From an uncultured Prevotellaceae bacterium (GTDB lineage: Bacteria; Bacteroidota; Bacteroidia; Bacteroidales; Bacteroidaceae): 37,406 bases of DNA. Positions 27,521 through 35,375 of this stretch are shown here, one piece after another. Under the pieces are notes generated by a model, which was not told where the DNA came from, did not search any database, and was given only the letters and a program-made list of their open reading frames with translations. The position numbers and the translations under genes are program-made. The stretch is taken from the NCBI GenBank assembly GCA_946405805.1, contig CAMJIL010000021.1:1-37406 (forward strand), written 5' to 3'. Positions within the stretch are counted from its first letter, which is position 1. Every line of letters starts with the position of its first letter.

Positions 27521-27568
27521 AAAATTCCCCTTTACAGCAGGGGGTGACTTTGATCTTTATACAAAGAT
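27521..27568 (-). promoter_or_regulatory. Candidate attenuator hairpins in the thrA leader
   Basis: In the roughly 170-nt leader, a hairpin ATCTTT-GTAT-AAAGAT (27553-27568) is followed by CCCC-loop-GGGG (27544-27527) and then AATTTT on the minus strand. The second looks like a weak terminator. I found no leader peptide with ATG and Thr/Ile codons, so the mechanism is open. Confidence 0.35.
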
Positions 27569-27647
27569 GTGACTAAGCGAGTGCAGAACTATGCTTATAT
27601 CGGTTATGCCGAACGTAAACAGGTTCGCACGAGTGCAAAATCGGGTG

Positions 27648-27679
27648 CAAATGTAATAAAATTATTACAAACTGCCAAA
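27648..27679 (-). promoter_or_regulatory. Promoter of the thrA operon
   Basis: On the minus strand TTTG (27679-27676), a 20-bp spacer and TACATTTG (27655-27648) form a complete Bacteroidota promoter. It places the transcript start about 170 nt before the thrA ATG. Confidence 0.8.
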
Positions 27680-27729
27680 CATTTTCTTCTGTTTTGTTAA
27701 AAATTTTTAAATAACATCGATTTGAGCCC

Positions 27730-27764
27730 CTAAACTCTAAACTCTAAACTCTAAACTCTAAACT
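27730..27764 (+). repeat. Five perfect CTAAACT heptamers upstream of rpsP
   Basis: Exactly five tandem copies of CTAAACT end 6 bp before the -7 box of rpsP, so the array covers the whole spacer and the -33 region of that promoter. Confidence 0.92.
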
Positions 27765-27770
27765 TTTTCG

Positions 27771-27778
27771 TACCTTTG
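27771..27778 (+). promoter_or_regulatory. -7 promoter box of rpsP
   Basis: TACCTTTG followed by CACCCGCTTT, as in the rpsF promoter (8047). The leader is about 60 nt. No TTTG is found 20 bp upstream, because that place is occupied by the heptamers. Confidence 0.72.
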
Positions 27779-27841
27779 CACCCGCTTTACGAGTTAAGGC
27801 ATATTCACATCTATTCATTAACAACTTAACAAAGTTAAAAA

Positions 27842-28441
27842 ATGGCAACAAAAATTAGATTACAGCGTAGCGGTCGTAAGGCTTATGCTTTCTATCGTAT
27901 CGTTATCGCTGACGTAAGAGCTCCACGTGATGGTAAGTTTACTGAGAAGATTGGTACCTACAATCCTAACACCAATCCTGCCACAGTAGATCTGAATTTC
28001 GACCGTGCTCTTTACTGGGTTGAGTGTGGTGCACAGCCTACTGACACTGTTCGTAACATCCTTTCTAACGAAGGCGTTTACATGATGAAGCATCTTCGTG
28101 GTGGTGTTAAGAAGGGTGCTTTCGATGAGGCTACTGCACAGGCTAAGTTCGAAGCATGGAAGAAGGCAAAGGTAGCTGGCACTGAAGCTGTCAAGGCTGC
28201 TGAGGCTAAGGCTATTGCTGACAAGAAGGCTGCTAATCTGGCTGCAGAGAAGCAGTACAACGAGGCTAAGGCTAAGGCTATTGCTGAGAAGAAAGCTGCT
28301 GCTGAAGCTGAGGCAAAGGCTGCTGAAGAGGCTGCTGCTGCAGAAGCAAAGGCTGCTGAAGAGGCTACTGAAGCTGCTGCTGAGGAAGCTACAGAAGAGG
28401 CTCCTGCTGAGGCTCAGGAAGAAACTCCTGCTGAGGCATAA
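27842..28441 (+). CDS. rpsP: 30S ribosomal protein bS16 with long Ala/Glu/Lys tail
   Basis: Residues 1 to about 90 are bS16 ([46 protein letters not shown]). The remaining 110 residues are an almost pure Ala/Lys/Glu extension with periodic AEAKA/EEAAA patterns, predicted as a long charged helix with an acidic end. Normal bS16 is about 80-90 aa; extended forms are known in Bacteroidota. The extension has repeated GCTGCTGAAGAG-like codons. It has its own promoter and is followed by a hairpin terminator, then rsmE. Confidence 0.96.
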   Translation: MATKIRLQRSGRKAYAFYRIVIADVRAPRDGKFTEKIGTYNPNTNPATVDLNFDRALYWVECGAQPTDTVRNILSNEGVYMMKHLRGGVKKGAFDEATAQAKFEAWKKAKVAGTEAVKAAEAKAIADKKAANLAAEKQYNEAKAKAIAEKKAAAEAEAKAAEEAAAAEAKAAEEATEAAAEEATEEAPAEAQEETPAEA

Positions 28442-28466
28442 GTCTCTCACAAAAAGAACATTAGAG

Positions 28467-28500
28467 AAGCGTATGCCTTTATGGGCGTATGCTTCTTTTG
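28467..28500 (+). terminator. Hairpin terminator after rpsP
   Basis: AAGCGTATGCC (28467-28477) pairs with GGCGTATGCTT (28484-28494), 11 bp with two G-T pairs, followed by CTTTTG. It ends only 7 bp before the rsmE ATG, so read-through to rsmE may be regulated or partial. Confidence 0.7.
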
Positions 28501-28506
28501 GTTTTC

Positions 28507-29238
28507 ATGAAAGAAGAACGTTTTTTCTACGTACCACAGGCAACAGAGAATAGTGCCCTGCCACAAGAGGAGGCAGGACATGCCATTCGTGTGCTCAGAC
28601 TTAAAGAGGGGGACACTATCTTCCTCATCGATGGTCTGGGGGGCATTCATCAGGCTGAGGTAACACTGGCATCTAACAAAAAGTGTGAATACCGCATCAC
28701 GGAGTCTCACACCAGCCCTGCACCACAGTTCCCTACTACCATACACATCGCCATCGCTCCTACAAAGATGATGGAACGCATGGAATGGATGGCTGAAAAG
28801 GCTACAGAGATTGGTATCGACGAACTTTCTTTCCTCGAAAGCCAGTATTCTGAACGCAGAACTATGCGCAGCGACCGTATCGAGAAGACTGTCATCTCTG
28901 CCATGAAGCAGAGCAGAAAAGCATGGAAACCTGTTATCAATGACCTGATGCCCCTGAAGGATTTTCTCGACACCCCAAGGGAGGGACGGAAGTTCATCTG
29001 TCACTGCCACAATGAGATTCCACGAAGCGACCTCTACAAGGAGATTTTTGCTCACAAGGGGGATGCCTCACAGCAGAATGTCACCATCCTCATTGGTCCT
29101 GAGGGCGACTTCTCAAAGGAGGAGGTGCAGTATGCCCTCGAAGATGGATACGAGAGTGTCTCTCTTGGCGAATCACGTTTAAGAACCGAAACAGCTGCCC
29201 TTGTGGCACTGATGACAATAAGATTAGGAGGGAGTTAA
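28507..29238 (+). CDS. rsmE: 16S rRNA (uracil-1498-N3)-methyltransferase RsmE
   Basis: The 243-residue protein from ATG 28507 (MKEERFFYVPQ) has an N-terminal PUA-like domain and a C-terminal SPOUT knot with LIGPEGDFSKEEV and VSLGESRLRTETAAL, the RsmE signatures for SAM binding. It methylates U1498 in the decoding region of 16S rRNA. An upstream in-frame start at 28489 lies within the terminator stem and is less likely. It is placed directly behind rpsP, a ribosomal protein gene, and ends in a heptamer array. Confidence 0.95.
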   Translation: MKEERFFYVPQATENSALPQEEAGHAIRVLRLKEGDTIFLIDGLGGIHQAEVTLASNKKCEYRITESHTSPAPQFPTTIHIAIAPTKMMERMEWMAEKATEIGIDELSFLESQYSERRTMRSDRIEKTVISAMKQSRKAWKPVINDLMPLKDFLDTPREGRKFICHCHNEIPRSDLYKEIFAHKGDASQQNVTILIGPEGDFSKEEVQYALEDGYESVSLGESRLRTETAALVALMTIRLGGS

Positions 29239-29365
29239 GAGTTAAGAGGTAAGAGGTAAGAGGTAAGACGTAAGAGGTAAGAGGTAAGAGGTAAGAGGTA
29301 AAACGTAAGAAATAAACCTTCATCCTTCATCCTTCAACCTTCATCCTTCATCCATTCATCCATCA
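29239..29365. repeat. Heptamer arrays between rsmE and the lipoprotein gene
   Basis: GAGGTAA/GAGTTAA/GACGTAA units (29236-29305) followed by CTTCATC/CTTCAAC and then ATTCATC/CATCATC units (29318-29366). No gene is present. Confidence 0.88.
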
Positions 29366-29378
29366 TCCATTATTAATT

Positions 29379-30515
29379 ATGAAGTCTAAATCAAACATCC
29401 TATACGTCATAGCACTGATGCTTTTGGTGCTGACCAGTTGTAGCAAAGGTAATTATGTCAACAATCTGCCACGCAATACTGTGGGACTGTTGGCTGTCAA
29501 TGGTCAGAAGTTGGTGGGGGCTTACTCGCCTTTCAATGTTCTCTTGATGCCTTTTGTCAATGAGGACAGAACGCAGATGAAGGGCATCGACCTGACAAAG
29601 GATATCTTTATCTATGAGACATCGGATGGTATGTTTGGCGTCTGTGCTCCAATTGCTGACGATTATGATTTTCACGATTTCATCTCCCGACTGAGCAACA
29701 TCGGGGGTGTCAGTGAGATAAAAACTGATGGCGACACTCACTATTGCTTCTACAAAAAACAATGGGCCATAACATATAATGACTACTGCATGCTGGTCAT
29801 GGGACCTGTCATGGATAATGAGGCTGAACGCAACAAAATCGTCAAGCGCATGATTTCCCAGATGGATGACGAGGAGGAGACGAGTTGTCAGGGCACAGAA
29901 CTGTGGCAACATCTTAATGAGTCAGATGCTCCTGTGCGCTTTGTGGCAAGGGCATCGGCATTGCCTGAACAGATTGTCAGCACATGCACCTTCGGAGCTC
30001 CTGTCGGAACAGATCCTGACGATGTGCTCATCGAGGCGGCTATGACATACAAGGATGGCACCCTCTATATGGATGGCACTACGTGTTCGTCTAACAAACA
30101 CATCTTGCAGTCACTCCAAAAGTCTATCTCGATGTATCGCCCCATCTCCATCGATTGGGAAAAGGCTATCGACGAAAAGGCTCTCTCTACCATCTTCATC
30201 AATGCCAAGGGACAGGACCTCATCGGCACCATCAATAACAACAAGACTCTCAGCTCTCTCCTCATGAGCACTGGGGCGTATGACCAGATTGCTGCCAGCA
30301 ATGGCAACATGGCCATCACCATACGTCCGCGTGGCAACAACATCATCGAGAGTGGTGTCACTGCCGATGTCAAGGTGCTCCGAAATACCAACAAAAAGAA
30401 TAAAGAACGCCTGGTGGCTGTCTTCAATACTGAAAGCCTCCTGCAAAACCTCACAATAAACCTCTTCTCTTCCCTCAACAAAATCAAGAGAGTAGTCTTC
30501 ATCATAGACGACTAA
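29379..30515 (+). CDS. Lipoprotein, probably DUF4836-like
   Basis: The 378-residue product has a lipoprotein signal peptide with lipobox LTSC (Cys21), followed by SKGNYVNNLPRNTVGLLAVNGQKL. This resembles the start of Bacteroidota DUF4836-type lipoproteins (CSK-x-x-Y-V-x-x-I/L-P), an assignment made from memory of the family and not certain. No catalytic motif is visible. It stands before an ABC transporter gene pair in the same direction, separated by a heptamer array, so it may be an envelope partner of that transporter; this is only context. Confidence 0.65.
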   Translation: MKSKSNILYVIALMLLVLTSCSKGNYVNNLPRNTVGLLAVNGQKLVGAYSPFNVLLMPFVNEDRTQMKGIDLTKDIFIYETSDGMFGVCAPIADDYDFHDFISRLSNIGGVSEIKTDGDTHYCFYKKQWAITYNDYCMLVMGPVMDNEAERNKIVKRMISQMDDEEETSCQGTELWQHLNESDAPVRFVARASALPEQIVSTCTFGAPVGTDPDDVLIEAAMTYKDGTLYMDGTTCSSNKHILQSLQKSISMYRPISIDWEKAIDEKALSTIFINAKGQDLIGTINNNKTLSSLLMSTGAYDQIAASNGNMAITIRPRGNNIIESGVTADVKVLRNTNKKNKERLVAVFNTESLLQNLTINLFSSLNKIKRVVFIIDD

Positions 30516-30516
30516 G

Positions 30517-30592
30517 GTTTCAGGTTTCAGGTTTCAAGTTTCAGGTTTCAGGTTTCACCTGTCAACTGTCAACTGTCAACTGTCAACTATCA
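30517..30592 (+). repeat. GTTTCAG and GTCAACT heptamer array
   Basis: GTTTCAG/GTTTCAA units at about 30514-30556 change to GTCAACT units at about 30559-30588, directly before the ABC ATPase start. Confidence 0.9.
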
Positions 30593-30594
30593 AA

Positions 30595-31245
30595 ATGAAC
30601 AACATATTATTCCACAACGTCACCCCAAGGGTGTTCGAAGGCACTGAGCTATCATCCGAGATATGGCAGTGCGAAGCAAAATTCGAACGTGACAAGCTTT
30701 ACCTCGTAGAGGCAGAATCAGGAAAGGGCAAAAGCACCTTCTGCAGCTATATCCTCGGCTATCGCAATGATTACTCTGGCTGCATCCTCTTCGACAATCA
30801 AGATATCACACAGTTCTCTCATGACAAATGGGCCGACATACGCCAGCGCAATATCAGCCACCTCTTTCAGGAGCTGAGACTGTTCCCTGAACTGACGGCA
30901 ATGGAGAATATTCTGATAAAGAGCCAGCTGACTGCCAATGAGGCATCATGGAGCAAAGACGAGATAATGACATGGTTCCAGCGTCTGGGCATTCCTGACA
31001 AGACTGACCAGAAAATCGGCAAAATGTCTTTCGGACAGCAACAGCGTGTGGCCATGATAAGGGCATTGGTGCAGCCGTTCGACATTCTTCTTGTCGATGA
31101 ACCAATCAGCCACCTCGACGATAACAACTCCCGCATAATGGCCGAGATAATGATGGAGGAGGCACATAAGCAGAATGCCTGCGTCATCGTAACATCAATA
31201 GGCAAACACATGGACCTGCCTTATGACAGGGTCTTCAAACTCTAA
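30595..31245 (+). CDS. ABC transporter ATP-binding protein with degenerate motifs
   Basis: The 216-residue protein has the ABC layout, but several motifs deviate. Walker A is AESGKGKST (residues 40-48, first Gly replaced by Ala), the Q-loop is LFQELRLFPEL, the signature is MSFGQQQR where LSGGQ is usual, Walker B is ILLVDEPISHLDD, and the switch His after it is replaced (VIVTSIGKH). It may hydrolyse ATP poorly or work in a mechanotransmission-type complex; this is an inference. The permease follows after 12 bp. It is similar to LolD/MacB-type ATPases in size. Confidence 0.85.
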   Translation: MNNILFHNVTPRVFEGTELSSEIWQCEAKFERDKLYLVEAESGKGKSTFCSYILGYRNDYSGCILFDNQDITQFSHDKWADIRQRNISHLFQELRLFPELTAMENILIKSQLTANEASWSKDEIMTWFQRLGIPDKTDQKIGKMSFGQQQRVAMIRALVQPFDILLVDEPISHLDDNNSRIMAEIMMEEAHKQNACVIVTSIGKHMDLPYDRVFKL

Positions 31246-31257
31246 AACACCACAACT

Positions 31258-32442
31258 ATGAAATTACTCTGGAAACTACTGCGACAGCATATCAGCATCG
31301 GACAATTCTGTGGTTTTGTGTTTGCAAATCTTGTGGGCATGATAATTGTCCTTGCTGGATACCAGTTCTATAATGACGTCCTGCCTATCTTCACCAGTGG
31401 CGACTCTTTCATGAAGCCTAACTATATCATGGTGACAAAGCATATCGGCATGGGAAATTCTCTCTCAGGACGCAGCACGTCTTTCTCCGAAAAGGAAATC
31501 AATGACCTACGCTCTCAGAGCTTCACAGAAAAACTGGGCTGTTTCTCTACTACCAACTATAAGATTAGCGTCAGCCTCGCCATCGGAGATGTTCCTCTGG
31601 CTAATGCCGAGATGTTCTTCGAGAGTGTGCCTGATGAGTTTATCGACATCAATATGGCTGACTGGAAGTATGAGGATGGTCAGGAAATAGTGCCTATCAT
31701 CCTCCCGCGTACATATATAAATATGTATAACTTCAGCATTGCACAGCAACGTTCTCTGCCACAGATTTCGGAGAGCCTCATGAGCTCCATCATTGTGCAG
31801 ATCTATGCTCATGGCAATGGGCAGCAGCAGACCTTCAAAGGCAAGGTGGTGGCATTCTCTTCTACTCTGAATGCTGTCCTCGTGCCACAGGCTTTCATCG
31901 ATTGGAGCAACCAGAAGTTTGCACCTCAGGAGCAGAATCGTTCTACACGTCTCCTGATGCAGGTGAACAATCCTGCTGACGAAAAGATTTCTTCTTACTT
32001 TGAGCAGAATGGCCTCGAAATGGAGAGTGACCGTCTGAATGCCGAGAAGACAACATATTTCCTCCGTCTCATCGTCATGCTGGTAATGGTCATCGGACTC
32101 ATCATAAGCACCCTGAGCTTCTATATCCTCATGCTGAGCATATACCTCCTTGTGCAGAAGAATACCGAAAAGCTCCAGAACCTGCTCCTCATAGGCTACA
32201 GACGTGCTCGCGTGGCTCTGCCTTACCAGCTGCTCACCATGGGACTGAACGTCATCGTCCTCGCCATTGCAATCATTGCTGTGGTGCTCATCCGAAATTA
32301 CTATATGACAACAATACAGGCTCTCTATCCTGAAATAGCTCATGGTTCCATGACACATGCCATAGAGCTCGGACTGATACTCTTCCTTATTGTTACCATA
32401 CTGAATGCTATTATCATAAGACGCAAAATCAATAAGATTTGA
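31258..32442 (+). CDS. ABC transporter permease, FtsX/MacB-like
   Basis: The 394-residue membrane protein has an N-terminal membrane helix (about 15-38), a large periplasmic part (about 40-270), then three membrane segments (about 277-300, 323-347, 365-388), the FtsX/MacB-type topology. It is the partner of the ATPase 12 bp upstream. The substrate is unknown; lipoprotein sorting, efflux or envelope signalling are family options. Its TGA stop overlaps the TTG start of the U32 gene (TTGA). Confidence 0.82.
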   Translation: MKLLWKLLRQHISIGQFCGFVFANLVGMIIVLAGYQFYNDVLPIFTSGDSFMKPNYIMVTKHIGMGNSLSGRSTSFSEKEINDLRSQSFTEKLGCFSTTNYKISVSLAIGDVPLANAEMFFESVPDEFIDINMADWKYEDGQEIVPIILPRTYINMYNFSIAQQRSLPQISESLMSSIIVQIYAHGNGQQQTFKGKVVAFSSTLNAVLVPQAFIDWSNQKFAPQEQNRSTRLLMQVNNPADEKISSYFEQNGLEMESDRLNAEKTTYFLRLIVMLVMVIGLIISTLSFYILMLSIYLLVQKNTEKLQNLLLIGYRRARVALPYQLLTMGLNVIVLAIAIIAVVLIRNYYMTTIQALYPEIAHGSMTHAIELGLILFLIVTILNAIIIRRKINKI

Positions 32443-34310
32443 CAAAACTCGAGCTTCTTTCCCCTGCCAAAAACCTCGAATGCGGCATTGCTGCTATCGA
32501 CCATGGTGCTGATGCTGTATATATCGGTGCCACACGCTTTGGTGCCAGGGCGGCTGCTGATAATAGTGTAGAGGATATCGCTACACTTTGTGACTATGCC
32601 CATCAGTTTGATGCCAAGGTATATGTCACTGTCAATACCCTACTCCATGATGACGAACTCGAAGAAGCAGCACAGCTCTGCCACGACGTCACTCAAGCCG
32701 GCGCCGACGCCATCCTAATCCAAGACCTGAGACTGCTAAATATGGTTTCAGGTTTCAAGTTTCAGGTTTCAGGTGAAAATAATTGTCAACTCTCAACTGT
32801 CAACTCTCAACTATCAACTGTCAACTCTCAACTATCAACTGTCAACTGTCAACTAAGAGCTCCGCTCTTTCATGCTTCCACCCAAACAGACAATCGTACC
32901 ATCGAAAAGGTGAAGCAGCTTTCTGAGATGGGCTTTCGTCGTGTAGTGCTGGCAAGGGAGTTGTCCATCCAGGAGATTGCGGCCATCCATAAGGCTGTGC
33001 CAGAGGTGGAGCTGGAGGTCTTTGTGCATGGTGCCCTCTGTGTCAGTTATTCTGGGCGTTGCTATGCCTCGGAATATTGTTTTGGACGCAGTGCCAATCG
33101 TGGGGAGTGCGCACAGTTCTGCAGACTGCCGTTTACCCTGAAGGACGCTGACGGAAACATCATCGAGCAGGATAAGCATCTGCTCTCCCTGAAGGATTTT
33201 GCTCAGCTCGATAACCTTGAGCGTTTGGTTGAGGCGGGGGCCGTGTCTTTCAAGATTGAGGGACGACTGAAGGATGTTGACTATGTCAAGAACGTCACTG
33301 CTGCATACTCCCAAAAGCTCAACGACATCATCAGTGCCCATTCGGATCTCTATCAGCGTGCTTCGATGGGACGTTGTTCCTATTCCTTCCAGCCTGATAT
33401 CCACAAGAGTTTCAACAGGGGCTTTACTACTTATTTTGCTGATGGCCGATGTGCTGATCAGGCGTCTTTCCTCACCCCCAAGTCAATAGGCGAATATGTG
33501 GGAAAGGTGAAGGAGATTCGTGGCAACAGCTTTAATGTCTCTTCTGTCACATCCTTTGCCAATGGCGATGGCATGTGTTTCTTCTCGCCACAGGGTAAGC
33601 TGATTGGCTTCAGGGTCAATAAGGCTGAGGGCAACAGGATTTTTCCTCATAAGATGCCTGCTGGCATAACACCTGGGACGATTCTCTATCGCAACTACGA
33701 CCAGACATTCCAGAAAGTGCTCTCCAAACCCTCTGCTGAGAGAAAGGTGATGCTCAGCATGACATTCACTGTCACCCCCACAGAGCTGCAGCTTTCTGCC
33801 ACAGACGAACATGGCAACACAGGCACTGCCACCATGCCATACGAATACCAGAAGGCCAACACACCACAGGAAGACAATATCCGCAGACAACTCACCAAAT
33901 CCGGCGGAACAATATACAACATCACCCACCTGCAGATAAACACCCAGGTAGAAACACCCTTCATCCCCAGCAGCCACCTCGCAACCCTCAGAAGGCAAGC
34001 CCTCGAAGAGGTGAAAAGTGAAAGGACCCTCCTCTGCCCTCCCTTAAAGGGCGGGAGAAAGGTTCAGGGTGAAAATAATTGTCACCTGTCACCTGTCAAT
34101 TGTCAACTAAACTCCCGCCCTTTAAGGGAGGGTTGGGGAGGGTCCAGCCTTATGTATGCCCGCTACTGCCTGCGGCATGAGTTGGGCTACTGCACCAAGA
34201 GTGGCAGGAAGGCACCTTGGAGGGAACCCCTGACGCTGCATCTGGCGGATGGGAAGTCATTCAATATAAAATTCGACTGCAAACAATGCGAAATGTATAT
34301 CATGCGATAG
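32439..34310 (+). CDS. U32 peptidase-family protein with two in-frame repeat insertions
   Basis: The 623-residue product starts at TTG 32439, overlapping the permease stop. The N-terminus (LELLSPAKNLECGIAAIDHGADAVYIG) and the U32 signature region (VFVHGALCVSYSGRCYASEY, then SANRGECAQFCR) are clear. Cysteines of this region may bind a cluster, as in the RlhA/TrhP hydroxylation proteins; U32 proteins in bacteria mostly act in RNA hydroxylation, although some are named collagenases. Residues about 103-139 (VSGFKFQVSG then QLSTVNS repeats) and about 529-569 (TLLCPPLKGG to LREGWGGSS) are encoded by repeats and split ordinary family sequence (LLNM / APLFHASTQTD; EEVKSER / YARYCLRHELGYC). Confidence 0.9.
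   Translation: MTKLELLSPAKNLECGIAAIDHGADAVYIGATRFGARAAADNSVEDIATLCDYAHQFDAKVYVTVNTLLHDDELEEAAQLCHDVTQAGADAILIQDLRLLNMVSGFKFQVSGENNCQLSTVNSQLSTVNSQLSTVNCQLRAPLFHASTQTDNRTIEKVKQLSEMGFRRVVLARELSIQEIAAIHKAVPEVELEVFVHGALCVSYSGRCYASEYCFGRSANRGECAQFCRLPFTLKDADGNIIEQDKHLLSLKDFAQLDNLERLVEAGAVSFKIEGRLKDVDYVKNVTAAYSQKLNDIISAHSDLYQRASMGRCSYSFQPDIHKSFNRGFTTYFADGRCADQASFLTPKSIGEYVGKVKEIRGNSFNVSSVTSFANGDGMCFFSPQGKLIGFRVNKAEGNRIFPHKMPAGITPGTILYRNYDQTFQKVLSKPSAERKVMLSMTFTVTPTELQLSATDEHGNTGTATMPYEYQKANTPQEDNIRRQLTKSGGTIYNITHLQINTQVETPFIPSSHLATLRRQALEEVKSERTLLCPPLKGGRKVQGENNCHLSPVNCQLNSRPLREGWGGSSLMYARYCLRHELGYCTKSGRKAPWREPLTLHLADGKSFNIKFDCKQCEMYIMR
32745..32854 (+). repeat. In-frame GTTTCAG and GTCAACT heptamer array in the U32 gene
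   Basis: About 4 GTTTCAG-type units, the junction GGTGAAAATAATTGTCA (32772-32788), then about 10 GTCAACT/CTCAACT/ATCAACT units. It translates to a repeated QLSTVNS heptapeptide. Confidence 0.9.
34024..34145 (+). repeat. Element with 34-bp terminal inverted repeats around a heptamer core, in frame in the U32 gene
   Basis: The left arm 34024-34057 and right arm 34112-34145 are reverse complements except for a few bases in the middle (CTCTG against CCAAC region). The 54-bp core has the same junction GGTGAAAATAATTGTCA (34068-34084) and GTCACCT/GTCAACT heptamers. The right arm is the same GC-rich block found at 21014 and 23645. Confidence 0.85.
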
Positions 34311-35233
34311 GTAAGCTTCGTGCGGCTGGCGGGCTGAAAGCGGCTGGTGGGCTGCAGGTGGTTGTGGCACTGCTACTGCTCACCACGATGACGTCATGTT
34401 ATCGTGAACGCCTGCATACGTTCAACGAGAACACTGAGGACACCCTCTTTCTGGAGGGTAGCCACCACTATTCTGTGGGGTATAACTTTGTGGTGAATAG
34501 CGATAGCATCATACTCATCTCACAACAGCCAGAGGAACATGTGTCGCAGCTGCAGACCGATTCCTTCTCGATACCACGGAATCAGCACCTGGCAGTTTCT
34601 GACATTCACATCCTGCCACAGGATAGTATTGATTCTGTGTGGGTGCAGGTGGTCAGTGAGAAAGGGCGACTGGGATGGATACATGAGAAGGAGATGCTCA
34701 CCTCTGTGGTGCCCACAGATCCTATATCGCAGTTTATCATGTTCTTCTCTCGCACCCATACCATGCTGGCGGTGATACTGGTGGTCATCATGGCGGCCAT
34801 ATATATTATGAGGCTCAGCACGTTGAAGAATGCCCATCTGGTGCATGTGCGTGATATTGATTCGTTCTATCCCACCCTGCTCTGTATCATTGTGGCATGC
34901 TCTGCCACGTTCTATGCATCCCTGCAGATGTTTGGGCCCGATACATGGCAGCATTTCTATTTCCATCCCTCTATCAATCCCTTTGTGATGCCCCCGATAT
35001 TGGGAGTGTTTATATCGTCCGTATGGGCGATGCTCATTGTCGGCATAGCGACAATAGATGATGTGCGTCATAAGCTGCCCATCGAAGAAGCCATACTATA
35101 TCTCTTTGGCCTCATGGGCGTCTGCTCCCTACTCTATATCATCTTCTCCATCTCCACCCTCTACTACATCGGCTACCCCCTCCTCGGAGCCTACTGCTAC
35201 TACGCAGTGACGAAATACTTCAGACGAGCCTGA
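34286..35233 (+). CDS. Lipoprotein with SH3-like domain and membrane helices
   Basis: The product is 315 residues from ATG 34286, which overlaps the U32 end by 25 nt; a TTG at 34217 would add 23 residues but is less likely. A lipobox LTTMTSC puts the cysteine at 38. Residues about 60-145 resemble a bacterial SH3 domain (SVWVQVVSEKGRLGWIHEKEM), then four membrane segments follow (about 160-183, 200-222, 235-256, 268-303). The n-region holds two 18-bp direct repeats giving AAGGLK/AAGGLQ. No specific family recognised; it may be an envelope sensor or anchor. It may be co-transcribed with the ABC/U32 genes. Confidence 0.72.
   Translation: MRNVYHAIGKLRAAGGLKAAGGLQVVVALLLLTTMTSCYRERLHTFNENTEDTLFLEGSHHYSVGYNFVVNSDSIILISQQPEEHVSQLQTDSFSIPRNQHLAVSDIHILPQDSIDSVWVQVVSEKGRLGWIHEKEMLTSVVPTDPISQFIMFFSRTHTMLAVILVVIMAAIYIMRLSTLKNAHLVHVRDIDSFYPTLLCIIVACSATFYASLQMFGPDTWQHFYFHPSINPFVMPPILGVFISSVWAMLIVGIATIDDVRHKLPIEEAILYLFGLMGVCSLLYIIFSISTLYYIGYPLLGAYCYYAVTKYFRRA
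34322..34357 (+). repeat. Two 18-bp direct repeats in a signal-peptide n-region
   Basis: GCGGCTGGCGGGCTGAAA and GCGGCTGGTGGGCTGCAG in tandem, encoding AAGGLK and AAGGLQ. Confidence 0.75.
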
Positions 35234-35236
35234 GGC

Positions 35237-35340
35237 TCGTAACGGTTAACGGTTAAAGGTTAACGGTTAAAGGTTAAAGTCAGTGGAAAGTTGAGAGTTT
35301 AGAGTGTAGAGTTTAGAGGTTATTGGTTATTGGTTATAGA
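35237..35340. repeat. Heptamer arrays after the SH3/membrane gene
   Basis: CGGTTAA/AGGTTAA units (35241-35279), GAGTTTA/GAGTGTA units (35294-35319) and GGTTATT units (35318-35338). No gene is present. Confidence 0.85.
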
Positions 35341-35350
35341 AGTGGTTTTT

Positions 35351-35375
35351 CTCGGCAAAGCCGAGGGTTTTTCTT
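35351..35375 (+). terminator. Hairpin terminator after the SH3/membrane gene
   Basis: CTCGGC-AAA-GCCGAG (35351-35365) followed by GGTTTTTC. The core CGGCAAAGCCG is the reverse complement of the CGGCTTTGCCG in the 19-mer module at 1100 and 19726. Confidence 0.7.

Noticed and set aside
27860..28450. 196-codon minus-strand frame rich in Ser/Leu
   Set aside because: It is the antisense of the Ala/Glu/Lys tail of rpsP; biased codons there leave the opposite strand open.
31507..32445. Long open frame (312 codons) on the minus strand
   Set aside because: It is antisense to the FtsX-like permease over its entire length, has low-complexity composition and no recognisable motif; the sense frame has clear membrane topology and neighbours.
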